DNA from: HGM12998 sp900756495
Lineage (GTDB): Bacteria; Bacillota; Clostridia; Oscillospirales; Oscillospiraceae
Length of the DNA: 64,000 nt
NCBI GenBank assembly: GCA_958477305.1
Contig: CAUEFI010000013.1
Location: 1 to 64,000, forward strand
Direction: 5' to 3'
How positions within the stretch are numbered: position 1 is the first letter of the stretch; each line of letters starts with the position of its first letter. This document shows positions 1 to 8,404 of the stretch, piece by piece. A program made the position numbers and the translations under genes. The notes beneath the pieces were generated by a model, which searched no databases, was not told where the DNA came from, and saw nothing but the letters and a program-made list of their open reading frames with translations.

Positions 1-134
1 GTGGAGTGAGTGAGTAAGTCGTACTCCCCCGCCGCCAGGTTACATAACTTTACTTCCCCTCGCCGCTCCCTGTCTCTTAGTAGATTACTTCTTCCACTAC
101 CAGGGTATAGAGCGCTTTGATTGTATATGTACCG
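1..134. other. Intergenic edge, no gene seen
   Basis: This stretch lies beyond the 3' end of the minus-strand carboxyltransferase gene. I see no ribosome-binding site with a credible reading frame and no strong terminator hairpin in it. Confidence 0.5.
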
Positions 135-1694
135 CTACATCGGCATGTTGCCGTGCTTCTTGTTGGGGCGCTCCTGACGTTTCTTTGCCAGCTGGCGCAG
201 GCCTTTGATAAGAAGCGACCTGGTGTCTCTGGGGTCAATGATCTCCTCCACCCAGCGCATGGCGGCGGCGTGATACGGGAATTCGCCGAAGGTAGCATTA
301 TACTCCTCGATGCGCTTTGCCTTTTGTGCCGCCGGGTCAGGCGAGTTGGCAATCTCATTGCGGTACATGATGGACACAGCGCCATCCGGGTTCATAAGGG
401 CCATCTCGGTAGTGGGCCAGGCCAGCATCAAATCGGAGCCGAGCGGCTCAGAGCACATGGCCGGGTTGCCGCCGCCGTAGGCCTTGCGGATATATACCGT
501 CACCTTGGGTACGGTGGCCTCAGAGATAGCAAAGAGCACCTTGGCGCCGTGGCGCAGAATACCGCCGCGCTCCTGTTCCACGCCGGGCAGGTAGGCGGGA
601 TTGTCTACCAGGAACACCAGCGGGATGTTAAATGCATCACAAAAGCGCACGAAACGCGCCTCCTTGTCACTGGCGTTGATATCAATGGCACCGCCGAGCA
701 CTTTGGGGTTGTTGGCGACAAAGCCCACGGTGTGGCCGTCCATGCGTCCGAAGCCGGTGACCATATTGGGGGCGAAGTCGGCTTTCAGTTCGAAAAAGTA
801 GCCGTCGTCGACAATGTGCTCGATAATTGTGCGGATATCATAGGCTGCACGGGGATTTTCGGGGACGATATCCAGCAGCTCCTCGTCGCGCCTGTTGGGG
901 TCGTCAGTGCACTCATACACGGGCGGTTCCTCCTCACAGCTGGCGGGCAGAAAGCTGAGCAGCTCCCTTGTCAGGGCCAGGCAGTGTGCATCATCTGCCG
1001 CGACCATATCGCAGCAGCCGGAGACTGTCGCATGCACCTGAGCGCCGCCCAACTCCTGATCGTTGGTGTCCACAAACTGGACGGTTTTGAGCAGGGTGGG
1101 CGAGGCTACGTACATATAGCTGGTATTCTGCACCATGAAGACAAAATCGGTTAGGGCAGGGGAATAGCCCGCGCCTGCCGCGCAGGGCCCCATCATCAGT
1201 GTGATCTGGGGGATTACGCCGGAGGAGATGGTGTGGTAATAGAACATACGGTGATAGGCGTCGTTCATATCTCGAGAGACCGCGTCCTGAACTCTGACGC
1301 CGCCGGAGTCCACAAGGCCGATACAGGGCACACGCTCCTCCAGCGCACGGCGCATGACCTTCTGGATCTTCTTGCCGGTCACACTGCCCACGGATCCACC
1401 CTGCGTTGTGAAGTCCTGCGCATAGACATAGACACAGCGTCCGTCCACATTGCCGAAGCCCACGATAACAGCGTCGCCGGGGATCTCCTTTTCGTCTATC
1501 TCAAAGCCTGTCATTCTGGGCTTGGCCCACAGGTCCAGCTCAACGAAGGTGCCCGGATCAAGAAAAAGCTCCACACGCTCGCGGGCGGTGAGCTTTCCCC
1601 TGGCGTGCTGTTTTTCAATTGCCTTGCTTCCTCCACCCTTCAGAAGCTTTTCCCGGCGCGCAGCGAGCTCTGTCAGCCTCTCTCTCATGTTCAT
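135..1694 (-). CDS. Acyl-CoA carboxylase/decarboxylase carboxyltransferase subunit (PccB/MmdA type)
   Basis: The 519-residue protein has the usual length and two-lobed crotonase-like architecture of the biotin-dependent carboxyltransferases found in propionyl-CoA carboxylase beta and methylmalonyl-CoA decarboxylase alpha. Seen directly: the N-terminal MRERLTEL...RGKLTARERVELFLD region, a GGSVGSVTGKKIQKVMRRAL segment, a glycine-rich GPCAAGAGYSPALTDF stretch, and in the C-terminal half GFVANNPKVLGGAID, VDNPAYLPGVEQERGGI and KAYGGGNPAMCS. The start is ATG with an AGGAGG site nine bases upstream. The family moves a carboxyl group between biotin and an acyl-CoA such as propionyl/methylmalonyl-CoA. 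No biotin carboxylase, biotin carrier or membrane decarboxylase subunit lies in the window, so carboxylation and decarboxylation cannot be told apart. It reads leftward from a promoter module shared with the selenoprotein genes, which ties it to that regulon. Confidence 0.9.
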   Translation of the reverse strand: MNMRERLTELAARREKLLKGGGSKAIEKQHARGKLTARERVELFLDPGTFVELDLWAKPRMTGFEIDEKEIPGDAVIVGFGNVDGRCVYVYAQDFTTQGGSVGSVTGKKIQKVMRRALEERVPCIGLVDSGGVRVQDAVSRDMNDAYHRMFYYHTISSGVIPQITLMMGPCAAGAGYSPALTDFVFMVQNTSYMYVASPTLLKTVQFVDTNDQELGGAQVHATVSGCCDMVAADDAHCLALTRELLSFLPASCEEEPPVYECTDDPNRRDEELLDIVPENPRAAYDIRTIIEHIVDDGYFFELKADFAPNMVTGFGRMDGHTVGFVANNPKVLGGAIDINASDKEARFVRFCDAFNIPLVFLVDNPAYLPGVEQERGGILRHGAKVLFAISEATVPKVTVYIRKAYGGGNPAMCSEPLGSDLMLAWPTTEMALMNPDGAVSIMYRNEIANSPDPAAQKAKRIEEYNATFGEFPYHAAAMRWVEEIIDPRDTRSLLIKGLRQLAKKRQERPNKKHGNMPM

Positions 1695-1881
1695 TGATAA
1701 TGGCCTCCTTCTTTATTCTAATATACGGCAATTATATTTAAGCGAAAAATTTTTTGGATCTAACCGACTGACTATTGATAAACAAACCCCATTTTGATAA
1801 AATAATTATGTATACCGCGCTCATGATTACGCCAATTTGGCGATATGATCGAGGCAATTTGCCCTTCTCTTTCACAGTCCA

Positions 1882-1957
1882 TTTTTTGTGAATATAACAT
1901 GAAAAGTCCAGAGGAGCAAATACGTAATTGGCTATCGTGCATAGCCATAAACCTATA
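1882..1957 (-). promoter_or_regulatory. Regulon promoter copy 1 (drives carboxyltransferase)
   Basis: Read on the minus strand, this has TATAGGTTT, then the inverted repeat GGCTAT-N5-ATAGCC, then AATTAC, then a sigma-A type promoter. The -35 TTGCTC (plus-strand 1914-1919) and -10 TATATT (1891-1896) are 17 bases apart, followed by TCACAAAAAA. The same ordered block with the same spacing occurs at four other sites. The operator position just upstream of -35 is typical for activation by LysR-type regulators. It lies about 190 bases upstream of the carboxyltransferase start. Confidence 0.85.
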
Positions 1958-2337
1958 AAAGTTGAAGATTTGCAGGTGTTCTGGCTACAGAATGCCGGAC
2001 TATGCCGCCAGTCATCTGCAGGCGGGAGGGGTCGTCCTGATACAGTTCCCAGTTCAGGGTCAAGTTTATACCCCCTGCAGCCTGAAGAAACATACGGCGC
2101 GCCGCTTATACAATATAAAAACAGAAAGAGCGCACTTTGCAGGATACACCTCCATTTTTCACAGCATTGTCCCTTTTTGCAGTGAGGTAAACGGGCATCA
2201 GATTCCTTTTACGTAACAGGACGGACATGGAGCTGTATTTTTGCTGTGTGAAATATTACGGTTTTGCAGGCAGAAGCGAATTGAGGAAATGATATCGACT
2301 CCTAGACTCGGGGCCGGGGAAGGAGATTAATCGGCAG
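1958..2337. other. Intergenic region ahead of the first LysR gene
   Basis: About 380 bases between the leftward regulon promoter and the rightward lysR gene. Short frames occur here, but none has a convincing ribosome-binding site or recognisable product. A GGGGAAGGAGA stretch just before 2338 serves as the lysR ribosome-binding site. No clear terminator is seen. Confidence 0.45.
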
Positions 2338-3261
2338 ATGAACACACGGCAGCTCCATTATGTGATCAAAGTCGCTGAAGAACGAAGCTTTTCTGTAGCG
2401 GCAAAAAAGTTGTATATCGCTCAGCCATCCCTCAGTCAATTTATTAGCAAGGTAGAGAAGGAGCTCGGCTACGAACTGTTCGACCGTATGGCAACTCCGC
2501 TGAAGCTGACTGCAGCAGGTGAAGTCTACATTAAAACAGCACAAGAAATTTTGAATTTGGAGCAAGCGATGGAAAATCGCCTGCGCGACATGGGCAAGTC
2601 TCAATACGGAAAACTGACGGTGGGAGTGTCGCCTTACAGCGGGCTAATTCCCTCGGTTTTAAAGCGGTTTTTTGATGTGTTTCCCAATTATAAAGTGGAT
2701 ATTCAAGATTCGGTAGGGACAACCGAGCGGCTTAGGCTATTAGAGAAGGGTGAGCTCGACCTGTGCATCCAGCCAATCTTTGATACGCTCAGCAACAGTA
2801 AGTTTGTTGTCGACGAGATCATGACGGATAATTTGCTGCTCGTAGTGCCGGCAGAGTATCCGATAAACAGCGAACTCATGTGTCAGAATGATGGGGGACT
2901 GCCTTACCCCATGATAGACCTTCATATGCTTGATTTACTTCGAGACGTGCCTTTTGTTATGGTCAATGATGAAAAGCATCTGCGGAAAAATGTAAACAGC
3001 CTATTTGAACAGGCGGGGATAGAGCCGCGTATTCAGGTGGTCTGCCATAAAAGCGAGGGATGCCTTGCTATGGCTACGGCCGGGATAGGGGCTACCATTG
3101 TCCAGCTCAGCCTTATCAAGTACAGGGAGCCGCAGCCCGAAGTAAAGTGTTATTTGATACGTCAGGGCTATGTGGGGAATAAAATTGCGGCGGTTTATAT
3201 CCGAAATAGATATATTTCCAAAGCGGCGCAGGCGTTTATAAAGATACTAAAGACACTGTAA
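2338..3261 (+). CDS. LysR-family transcriptional regulator, paralog A
   Basis: A 307-residue LysR-type regulator. The N-terminal winged helix-turn-helix (about residues 1-60) is clear, with RSFSVAAKKLYIAQPSLSQ followed by KVEKELGYELFDR. The rest is the periplasmic-binding-like effector domain, starting near GKLTVGVSPYSG. It is roughly 80% identical by eye to the regulator at 16003. In most LysR systems the regulator lies beside its target and binds an interrupted palindrome upstream of -35. Such a palindrome is present at both neighbouring promoters (left-facing at 1882-1957, right-facing at 3330-3404). I infer that this protein, its paralog or both control the five-promoter regulon. The effector is unknown. 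Confidence 0.93.
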   Translation: MNTRQLHYVIKVAEERSFSVAAKKLYIAQPSLSQFISKVEKELGYELFDRMATPLKLTAAGEVYIKTAQEILNLEQAMENRLRDMGKSQYGKLTVGVSPYSGLIPSVLKRFFDVFPNYKVDIQDSVGTTERLRLLEKGELDLCIQPIFDTLSNSKFVVDEIMTDNLLLVVPAEYPINSELMCQNDGGLPYPMIDLHMLDLLRDVPFVMVNDEKHLRKNVNSLFEQAGIEPRIQVVCHKSEGCLAMATAGIGATIVQLSLIKYREPQPEVKCYLIRQGYVGNKIAAVYIRNRYISKAAQAFIKILKTL

Positions 3262-3290
3262 TTCTTAATTACACCAAAGGAATAATCCGA

Positions 3291-3325
3291 AAAGCTGCGG
3301 CACTGATTGTGTCGCAGCTTTTTTT
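3291..3325 (+). terminator. Rho-independent terminator after lysR A
   Basis: A stem of AAAGCTGCG (3291-3299) paired with CGCAGCTTT (3313-3321) is followed by a run of T. It closes the lysR transcript just before the next regulon promoter. Confidence 0.85.
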
Positions 3326-3329
3326 GCGT

Positions 3330-3404
3330 TATAGGTTTATAACTATACGCGATAGCCAATTACATATTTGCTGTTGCAGGGGGTTTATGTTATATTGACA
3401 AAAA
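3330..3404 (+). promoter_or_regulatory. Regulon promoter copy 2 (drives first selenoprotein cluster)
   Basis: TATAGGTTT, then a less perfect palindrome ACTAT-N5-ATAGCC, then AATTACATATTTG. The -35 TTGCTG (3368-3373) and -10 TATATT (3391-3396) are 17 bases apart, followed by TGACAAAAAC. Its left palindrome arm is more diverged than in the other copies. It precedes a 470-base leader and the UGSC gene at 3879. Confidence 0.85.
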
Positions 3405-3878
3405 CAGCCGCTATATAGAAAAGAAAGTTGTGGCGAACGTCGATATGTTTCGATTTTATATTTTGCTTATTTGCTGCTTGGCAGATTGCTGCGGGCATGC
3501 ATACACCCTATTACGGCGCGGAAAGCAGATGCGGAAGAAACAGTTGACACCTACAGTATCCGGGTATTGAGAGCGTCTTCTGCGGAGATTTTCGATATGG
3601 CCGGCCAGTCAGAACAATATATAAAGGTATTAGCCAAGATTGTGCTTTGTCCGCAGTTTTAAAAACAGAAAATGCGGTTTGCTGAAAAGCGGCTAAGGCC
3701 GTTTTCTGATTATTAAATTTGTAAAAATGGTAGAATCAAGCAAGAAGGCCGAGCGGGGCGCCCCCTCCTTTTGTGTACACAAAAGGAGAATCCCTTCCGA
3801 ACAAGCAGCAGACAGGGGCGGACAGAGCAAAAGCGGCGCATATTTGAAAGCAGCAAAAAGAAGAAAGGAGACAAAGTA
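3405..3878 (+). other. Long untranslated leader of the first selenoprotein cluster
   Basis: About 470 bases between the promoter and the first start codon. It holds a possible attenuator-like hairpin (CAGAAAA 3666-3672 with TTTTCTG 3712-3718) and the palindrome at 3765-3788. A 63-codon frame at 3471-3662 starts with TTG and resembles nothing I know, so I do not call it a gene. The 3' part of this leader, from the palindrome onward, is duplicated ahead of the decayed gene at 26625. Confidence 0.5.
3765..3788. repeat. Palindromic repeat, copy 1 of 3
   Basis: A perfect 24-base palindrome, CTCCTTTTGTGT joined to its reverse complement. The core CCTTTTGTGTACACAAAAGG recurs at 17154-17173 and inside 26490-26549. 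All three copies lie shortly upstream of a UGSC-family start or a remnant of one. Confidence 0.9.
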
Positions 3879-4421
3879 ATGGAAGCGAATCAACTCGTCC
3901 TGCTTGACCCACTGGGGATTCCCGTTCTCAACTCCAAGGCCATAAACCCCCGGCCGAAGAGTGTTGAGGGGATCTGTGTGGGCATGCTGGACAACACAAA
4001 GCCCAATTTTGACATCTTTTTGGACACGGTGGAGGAGCTGCTCCTGAAAAATTACAAAGTCGGCTCGATTGTCCGGCACAAGAAGCCTGGGCGTACCGTG
4101 CCGGTATCACAAGAAGTGATGGAGGACCTGAAGAAGCGGTGTGACATCGTCATCACCGGCCTGGGAGACTGAGGGAGCTGCACATCGTGGAGTCTCCACG
4201 ACACAGTAGAACTGGAAAAGATCGGCGTACCAACCATAATCGTAACCACAACCTCGTACAGCGGATTGGCAAAGATGGAAGCCAAGGCCAAGGGACTGCC
4301 CGGCGTAGAGGTTTTAGCAGTGCCCCATCCGCTTGGAGCCGGACAGCTTCCTGAACAGGTGAAGAAGAAAGCGGAAAACGCAATGGAAACCCTGGTCAAG
4401 ATGATGACAGGCCAAAAGTAG
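3879..4421 (+). CDS. Putative selenoprotein, stand-alone UGSC domain (in-frame UGA at codon 98)
   Basis: Reading through TGA at 4170-4172 as selenocysteine gives a 180-residue protein ending at TAG. The start has an AAAGGAG site ten bases upstream. The N-terminal half carries GICVGMLDNTKPNFDIFLD, a pattern I associate with proteins named 'UGSC family (seleno)protein'. At residues 97-102 the motif is D-U-G-S-C-T, a UxxC redox pair, followed by an amphipathic helix and VELEKIGVPTIIV. A PHPLG motif is at 149-153. From memory, the C-terminal part of glycine/betaine/D-proline reductase component GrdB/PrdB has the same order of Sec-G-x-C-T, E-x-E-K-x-G-I-P and P-x-PLG, so kinship is likely but needs an HMM test. 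Codon quality and similarity to the 26625 remnant support one continuous gene. The reaction is unknown. It is cytoplasmic, with no signal peptide. Confidence 0.87.
4170..4203 (+). promoter_or_regulatory. SECIS-like hairpin after the UGA codon (gene 3879)
   Basis: TCGTGGA (4185-4191) pairs with TCCACGA (4195-4201) around a GTC loop that lies 20-22 bases after the UGA. Bacterial SECIS elements are coding-region hairpins just 3' of the Sec codon with a G/U-containing apical loop. Position and loop fit, and the stem is perfect over seven pairs. Confidence 0.7.
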
Positions 4422-4439
4422 GGGAGGGGGTTGCAGGAT

Positions 4440-5513
4440 ATGGGATATGAAGTACTGAAAGCGAAACGGATCACGTTGACGGAGTCCGCAGGAGATATAG
4501 CGGAAGAGCTGTACCGGAACGGATTCTGCGTAGACGGACTGCCCGTAGTGCCGCCGACAGAAGAGCGGGTGATGCGGATGATAGAGTACAACAAGCTGGA
4601 CCCGCAGCAGGTCATTGCGAAGGAGTTTGAGCCTTCAAAGGGGGTAGCCACGGTAGAAAAGATCGCCATCAACGCGGTGATGGCAGGCTGCCTGCCGGAG
4701 TATCTGCCGGTACTGATAGCGGCGGTAGAGGCCATGACGGCGGAGGGGTTTGATCTCTTTGGCGTGCAGGCGACAACACATCCGTGCGGGATGGTGACGA
4801 TTGTCAACGGGCCAATCCGCAAGCAGATAGGAATCAACTGCGGCTCAGGAGCCATGGGACCCGGGTGGCGTGCCAACGCCACCATCGGCCGGGCGGTACG
4901 CCTGATGATGCTGAATCTGGGCGGAGCCACGCCCGGCGAGGTGGACAAATCAACCCAGGGCTCGCCGTGTAAATATACATTTTGTTTCGGAGAGAATGAG
5001 GAGGAGAGCCCCTGGGAGCCGTACCATGTAGAGCAGGGCTACGAGCCCACGGACAGCACGGTAACAGTGGTGGGGCTGGAGGGACCTCACGACATCAACG
5101 GACAGGATTCAAAGGTATCGAAAGACTTTTTGCGGATTCTGGCCAGCAGCGTGACATCTCCGGGGTCCTCGAACTTCCGGTTTGTAAAAGGGGCGGATCT
5201 TGTGATCTGCCTGGGTCCTGAGCACGCGGCGATTCTGGGACGGGACGGCGTAACGAAGGACGAGGCGCGGGAGTATCTGTTTGAGCATGCCCGCGTGACG
5301 CTTGACCGGATCACGGAGGAGCACCTGGCGCACCGGCGGAAGACGCCGGCGCAGTACGGCGAGTTTGGCGACCAGCCGATTCCGGTGGTAATGGAGAAGG
5401 AAAACTTCAAGCTGTTTGTAGTTGGCGGCCCGGGCCTGCACTCCTGCTGGATGCCCAACTGGGGCGGCCCCAAGCACCGCATGTCAACTGCTAAAATTCG
5501 ACTCCCGGAATAA
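4440..5513 (+). CDS. Partner protein homologous to the C-terminal part of the UGSC fusion proteins
   Basis: A 357-residue protein of a family whose function I do not know. It matches the region after about residue 200 of the fusion selenoproteins: NGFCVDGLPVVPPTEERV here against GDGLPLLPATEERV there, then ATVE-x2-A, M-x-G-x2-PEY-x-PV-x-IAA, QATT, IVNGPI-x2-QI and IGRA-x-RL. It starts at ATG 4440 behind GGGGAGGGGG; a TTG at 4431 is possible but too close to that site. There is no signal peptide or membrane segment. It begins 18 bases after the UGSC gene, so the pair looks like the split form of the fusion encoded immediately downstream. I infer that it forms a complex with the UGSC protein and may carry the substrate-binding or catalytic scaffold. 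Notable Cys residues are at CG (position 30 region), HPCG and NCGSG. Confidence 0.85.
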   Translation: MGYEVLKAKRITLTESAGDIAEELYRNGFCVDGLPVVPPTEERVMRMIEYNKLDPQQVIAKEFEPSKGVATVEKIAINAVMAGCLPEYLPVLIAAVEAMTAEGFDLFGVQATTHPCGMVTIVNGPIRKQIGINCGSGAMGPGWRANATIGRAVRLMMLNLGGATPGEVDKSTQGSPCKYTFCFGENEEESPWEPYHVEQGYEPTDSTVTVVGLEGPHDINGQDSKVSKDFLRILASSVTSPGSSNFRFVKGADLVICLGPEHAAILGRDGVTKDEAREYLFEHARVTLDRITEEHLAHRRKTPAQYGEFGDQPIPVVMEKENFKLFVVGGPGLHSCWMPNWGGPKHRMSTAKIRLPE

Positions 5514-5561
5514 GAGAATGAAAAAGGCCTCAACAACATTTGGCGGAAAGGAGCGTTAAAG

Positions 5562-7286
5562 ATGGAACTGGAAGTGTTTGTGCCCACAGGTTCTGGGGGA
5601 GATGGCAACAAGTTTCCTTATGCGCGGCGTCTCCCGGATCTCAATGGAAAGACAATCGGTGAGATCTCCAACCGGCTGTGGGAGTCGGATCGTATATTTC
5701 CTGTGATTCGGGAGCTGTTGAAGAAACGATATCCGGATATCAAGTTTATCCCCTATACGGAATTTCCCAATACTGCGGATAAAATATCCGACAATGAGGA
5801 GTTGCCGGATATCGTCCTGGCCAGGGGGTGTGACGCTGTAATCGGAGCAAGTGCAGCCTGAGGGGGATGCTCTACGGCCGTTGGCCGTGCACTTGCCCGG
5901 ATTGAGAAGAAGGGGATCCCTACCTTTACCGTGACGCGCCAGGGATTCAAAGGCGTGGTTCGCAATTGCTTCCTGGCCATGGGGCTTTCACACGATGCCT
6001 CTCTGTTTGAATTTCCCTCCCCCATGTTCGTACCCGGCAGCGATTTGACGCCGCTGGAAGAGAACGTGGAACAGATTATCTATGGACTGACCCAATGGGA
6101 ACCGACTGTAAAGAAGAGAGGGAGCGAGGAAGCGCCGAAGAAAGTGGCGATAGAGGGCAAAGACGACAGCGATGCAGTTACAAAGATGAATACGCTCTTC
6201 CTGAGAAACAGCTGGGGAGACGGCCTGCCGCTGCTTCCCGCTACGGAAGAGCGGGTAAACTGGCTACTTACCGGAACAGATTTACCGCGGGATACGGTTA
6301 TCGGCAAGATTATGCCCAGCGGCAGGACGGCAACGGTGGAATCTCTTGCGGTTTGCCTCGCTATGACGGGCGGCAGGCCGGAATATATGCCGGTTGTAAT
6401 CGCCGCGTGCAGGGCAATGATAGATCCGCGGTTCCGCCACCAGCTGATGCAGGCCACAACCTGTTCGGTCAATATAGCCGCCATTGTGAACGGTCCCATC
6501 AGCAGACAGATTCGTCTGAACGCGGGATATGGCTGCCTTGGCCCGAATCCGCGCTATCCTGCCGGAGGATGTATCGGGCGCGCCCTTCGGCTGATTCAGC
6601 AGAATATCGGCCAGGCGATCCCTGAATTTGGAACCATGTCCAATTTTGGAGGATCGGCGAAATGGGCCAATGTCGTCTTTGCGGAGGATGAAGGAGGACT
6701 TCCGGAAGGATGGGAGGCTCTGAGCGTGGAGCGTGGATTTTCAAAAGACAGCAATGTCATTACGATTCATGCGGTTGCGACTGCCACCAATATTACCTCC
6801 ATCCACGCCTCCAATGAGGAGACGGTACATGAGACGCTGCTCTATTTTGCGCGCATTATGGGCAGCGATTACGGCAACATCTTTTTGAATTACTACGAAC
6901 ACAGCGCGCCAGGAATACTCATTATGCCGCGCGGTATCGCCCAGGGTATTGTTGATGCCGGATGGACGAAAGAAACAATGAAGAGATTCCTCTGGGAGAA
7001 CTCTAAGTTCCCGTGGTCTGTTGTAACATCCGATTCAGATGTCTTCCGGCGTTCCAAGGACGTCATGAAGCAGTATGTCCCCGAAGGGGAGCCATGGCCG
7101 ATTTCCATCAAACCGGAACAGCTGATGATTGTCGTTGCCGGCGGAAAACAGTCCGGCCACGGTTATTGGATGCGCATGGGGTGCTGCCCCACACAGCCGA
7201 TCAGCATGGAGATAGAATTGCCCAGCAATTGGGATTCACTGCTTGAAAAGGCGGAAGAGGACCTGGGGCCACTGCCGGTGATCTGA
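5562..7286 (+). CDS. Putative fusion selenoprotein, UGSC domain plus C-terminal partner domain (UGA at codon 100)
   Basis: TGA at 5859-5861 separates two frames that are in the same phase and join into a 574-residue protein. Residues 1-170 are a UGSC-like domain. It has LNGKTIGEISNRLWESDRIFP, then I-G-A-S-A-A-U-G-G-C-S-T at 94-105 and IEKKGIPTF. The remainder matches the protein encoded at 4440, with GDGLPLLPATEERV near 219-232 and a QATT...IVNGPISRQI block. The start has an AAAGGAG site. The segment between the UGA and the next ATG (5931) encodes residues conserved in the paralog at 18516, which argues against two genes or a nonsense mutation. The neighbour downstream is a thioredoxin-reductase-like protein, which fits a UxxC centre that needs re-reduction. 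Substrate and reaction are unknown. A Sec-to-Cys form was not seen here. Confidence 0.87.
5859..5890 (+). promoter_or_regulatory. SECIS-like hairpin after the UGA codon (gene 5562)
   Basis: ACGGCC (5874-5879) pairs with GGCCGT (5883-5888) around GTT, placed 19-21 bases after the UGA. The geometry matches that after the other two UGA codons although the sequences differ. Confidence 0.65.
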
Positions 7287-7368
7287 ATAAGCTCCTTCCA
7301 AAGGCGTGCTGAAAACTGAACCAAGACGGTTGAGAAAATCACTATGAGATGCTGGGAGCGTGAGAAGA

Positions 7369-8289
7369 ATGAATACAGATTATGATGTCGTTGTGATCGG
7401 AGGCGGTTCGGCAGGGCTGGCAGCAGCCATCTATACCAGCCGTGCCCGGCTGAGCACCTTGATTCTGGAAAAGGAAAACATGGGCGGGGAGCTGATAAAC
7501 CGGGAGTTGATTGAGAACTACCCCGGTTTCGGCGAGGGCGTCCAGGGGCCTGAGCTGGCGGCCGGCATGGCGGAACAGGCCATGAGCTTTGGGGCCGAAT
7601 TCGAGTATGCCGAGGTTACGGGTATCGAAGTCAACGCAGACCACAAAGTGGTGCACTGCGACGGGAGAAGCATTACCTGCAGGGGGATTATTGTTGCCAG
7701 CGGCTCGCTGCCCAGAAAGCTGGGGGTGCCCGGTGAAGAGGAATTCGCACACCGGGGCGTCTTTTACTGTGCTACCTGTGACGGGCCGCAATTTGCCGGA
7801 AAAGCGGTCGCCGTGGCTGGAGCGGGGGATTCGGGCATTACAGAAGCGCTGGCCCTTGCCAGAATTGCCTCGAAGGTAACGGTGATTGAATTCCTCCCTG
7901 CGCCCAAAGCTTCAAAAGTTCTGCAGGAAAGGGCCTTGGCTGAACCCAAGATTACGATTCAGTGTGCAACCAAGATCGAAGCGGTTGTAGGGGATCAACA
8001 GATGACCAGCCTGGAGCTTGAGGACCGCAATACAGGTGAAAAGAGCCGCCTGGAAGCGGATGGACTTCTGGTGCGCATTGGCCTGTTGCCCAATACGCAG
8101 TTCCTGAAGGGCGTGCTGGATTTGACCCCGGTCGGACAAATACCGGTTGATGAATACATGGGGACTAAAATCCCAGGTATCTATGCTGCCGGCGATGTCC
8201 GTGAGCACTCTCCCATGCAAATTTCGACAGCTGTAGGAGATGGCGTCAGCGCGGCTATGGCGCTTGGACGCTACCTGGAGTCAAATTAG
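7369..8289 (+). CDS. trxB: Thioredoxin-reductase-like flavoprotein, paralog A
   Basis: A 306-residue class II pyridine nucleotide-disulfide oxidoreductase. It shows the FAD-binding GGGSAG (11-16), the redox-active CATC in VFYCATCDGP (134-137), a second nucleotide-binding glycine motif GAGDSG (151-156), and the C-terminal GIYAAGDV FAD motif. The HRRDxxRA segment that binds the NADPH phosphate in standard TrxB is replaced by VIEFLPAPKAS, so the electron donor may be NADH or something else (inference). ATG 7369 was chosen because it aligns with the start of the paralog at 17460; an in-frame GTG lies nine bases upstream. It follows the fusion selenoprotein by 82 bases and probably supplies electrons to its UxxC centre. 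In glycine-reductase operons a trxB gene is likewise linked to Sec proteins. Confidence 0.9.
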   Translation: MNTDYDVVVIGGGSAGLAAAIYTSRARLSTLILEKENMGGELINRELIENYPGFGEGVQGPELAAGMAEQAMSFGAEFEYAEVTGIEVNADHKVVHCDGRSITCRGIIVASGSLPRKLGVPGEEEFAHRGVFYCATCDGPQFAGKAVAVAGAGDSGITEALALARIASKVTVIEFLPAPKASKVLQERALAEPKITIQCATKIEAVVGDQQMTSLELEDRNTGEKSRLEADGLLVRIGLLPNTQFLKGVLDLTPVGQIPVDEYMGTKIPGIYAAGDVREHSPMQISTAVGDGVSAAMALGRYLESN

Positions 8290-8404
8290 TTTAAAAAGGC
8301 TATATGAGCGTATCCGGAACCTGAAGCCGACTCAAGTAGCTGCACAGGCGAGGGGGAGGATTGTGCATACGCCTTTTTAAAAATTTTGAGAGGAGACGAA
8401 GTAG

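Noticed and set aside
117..1154. Long plus-strand frame antisense to the carboxyltransferase
   Set aside because: It is the shadow of a GC-rich conserved coding sequence. It has no ribosome-binding site, and the minus-strand product is an unambiguous family match.
3471..3662. Small 63-codon frame in the leader of the first selenoprotein cluster
   Set aside because: TTG start, no good ribosome-binding site, no recognisable motif, and ordinary leader sequence around it.
5562..7286. Treating this as two genes or as a pseudogene interrupted by a stop
   Set aside because: The two parts are in the same frame, the stop is UGA in a U-G-G-C motif, and a diverged paralog keeps the same UGA at the same codon. 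The post-UGA segment before the next ATG is conserved.
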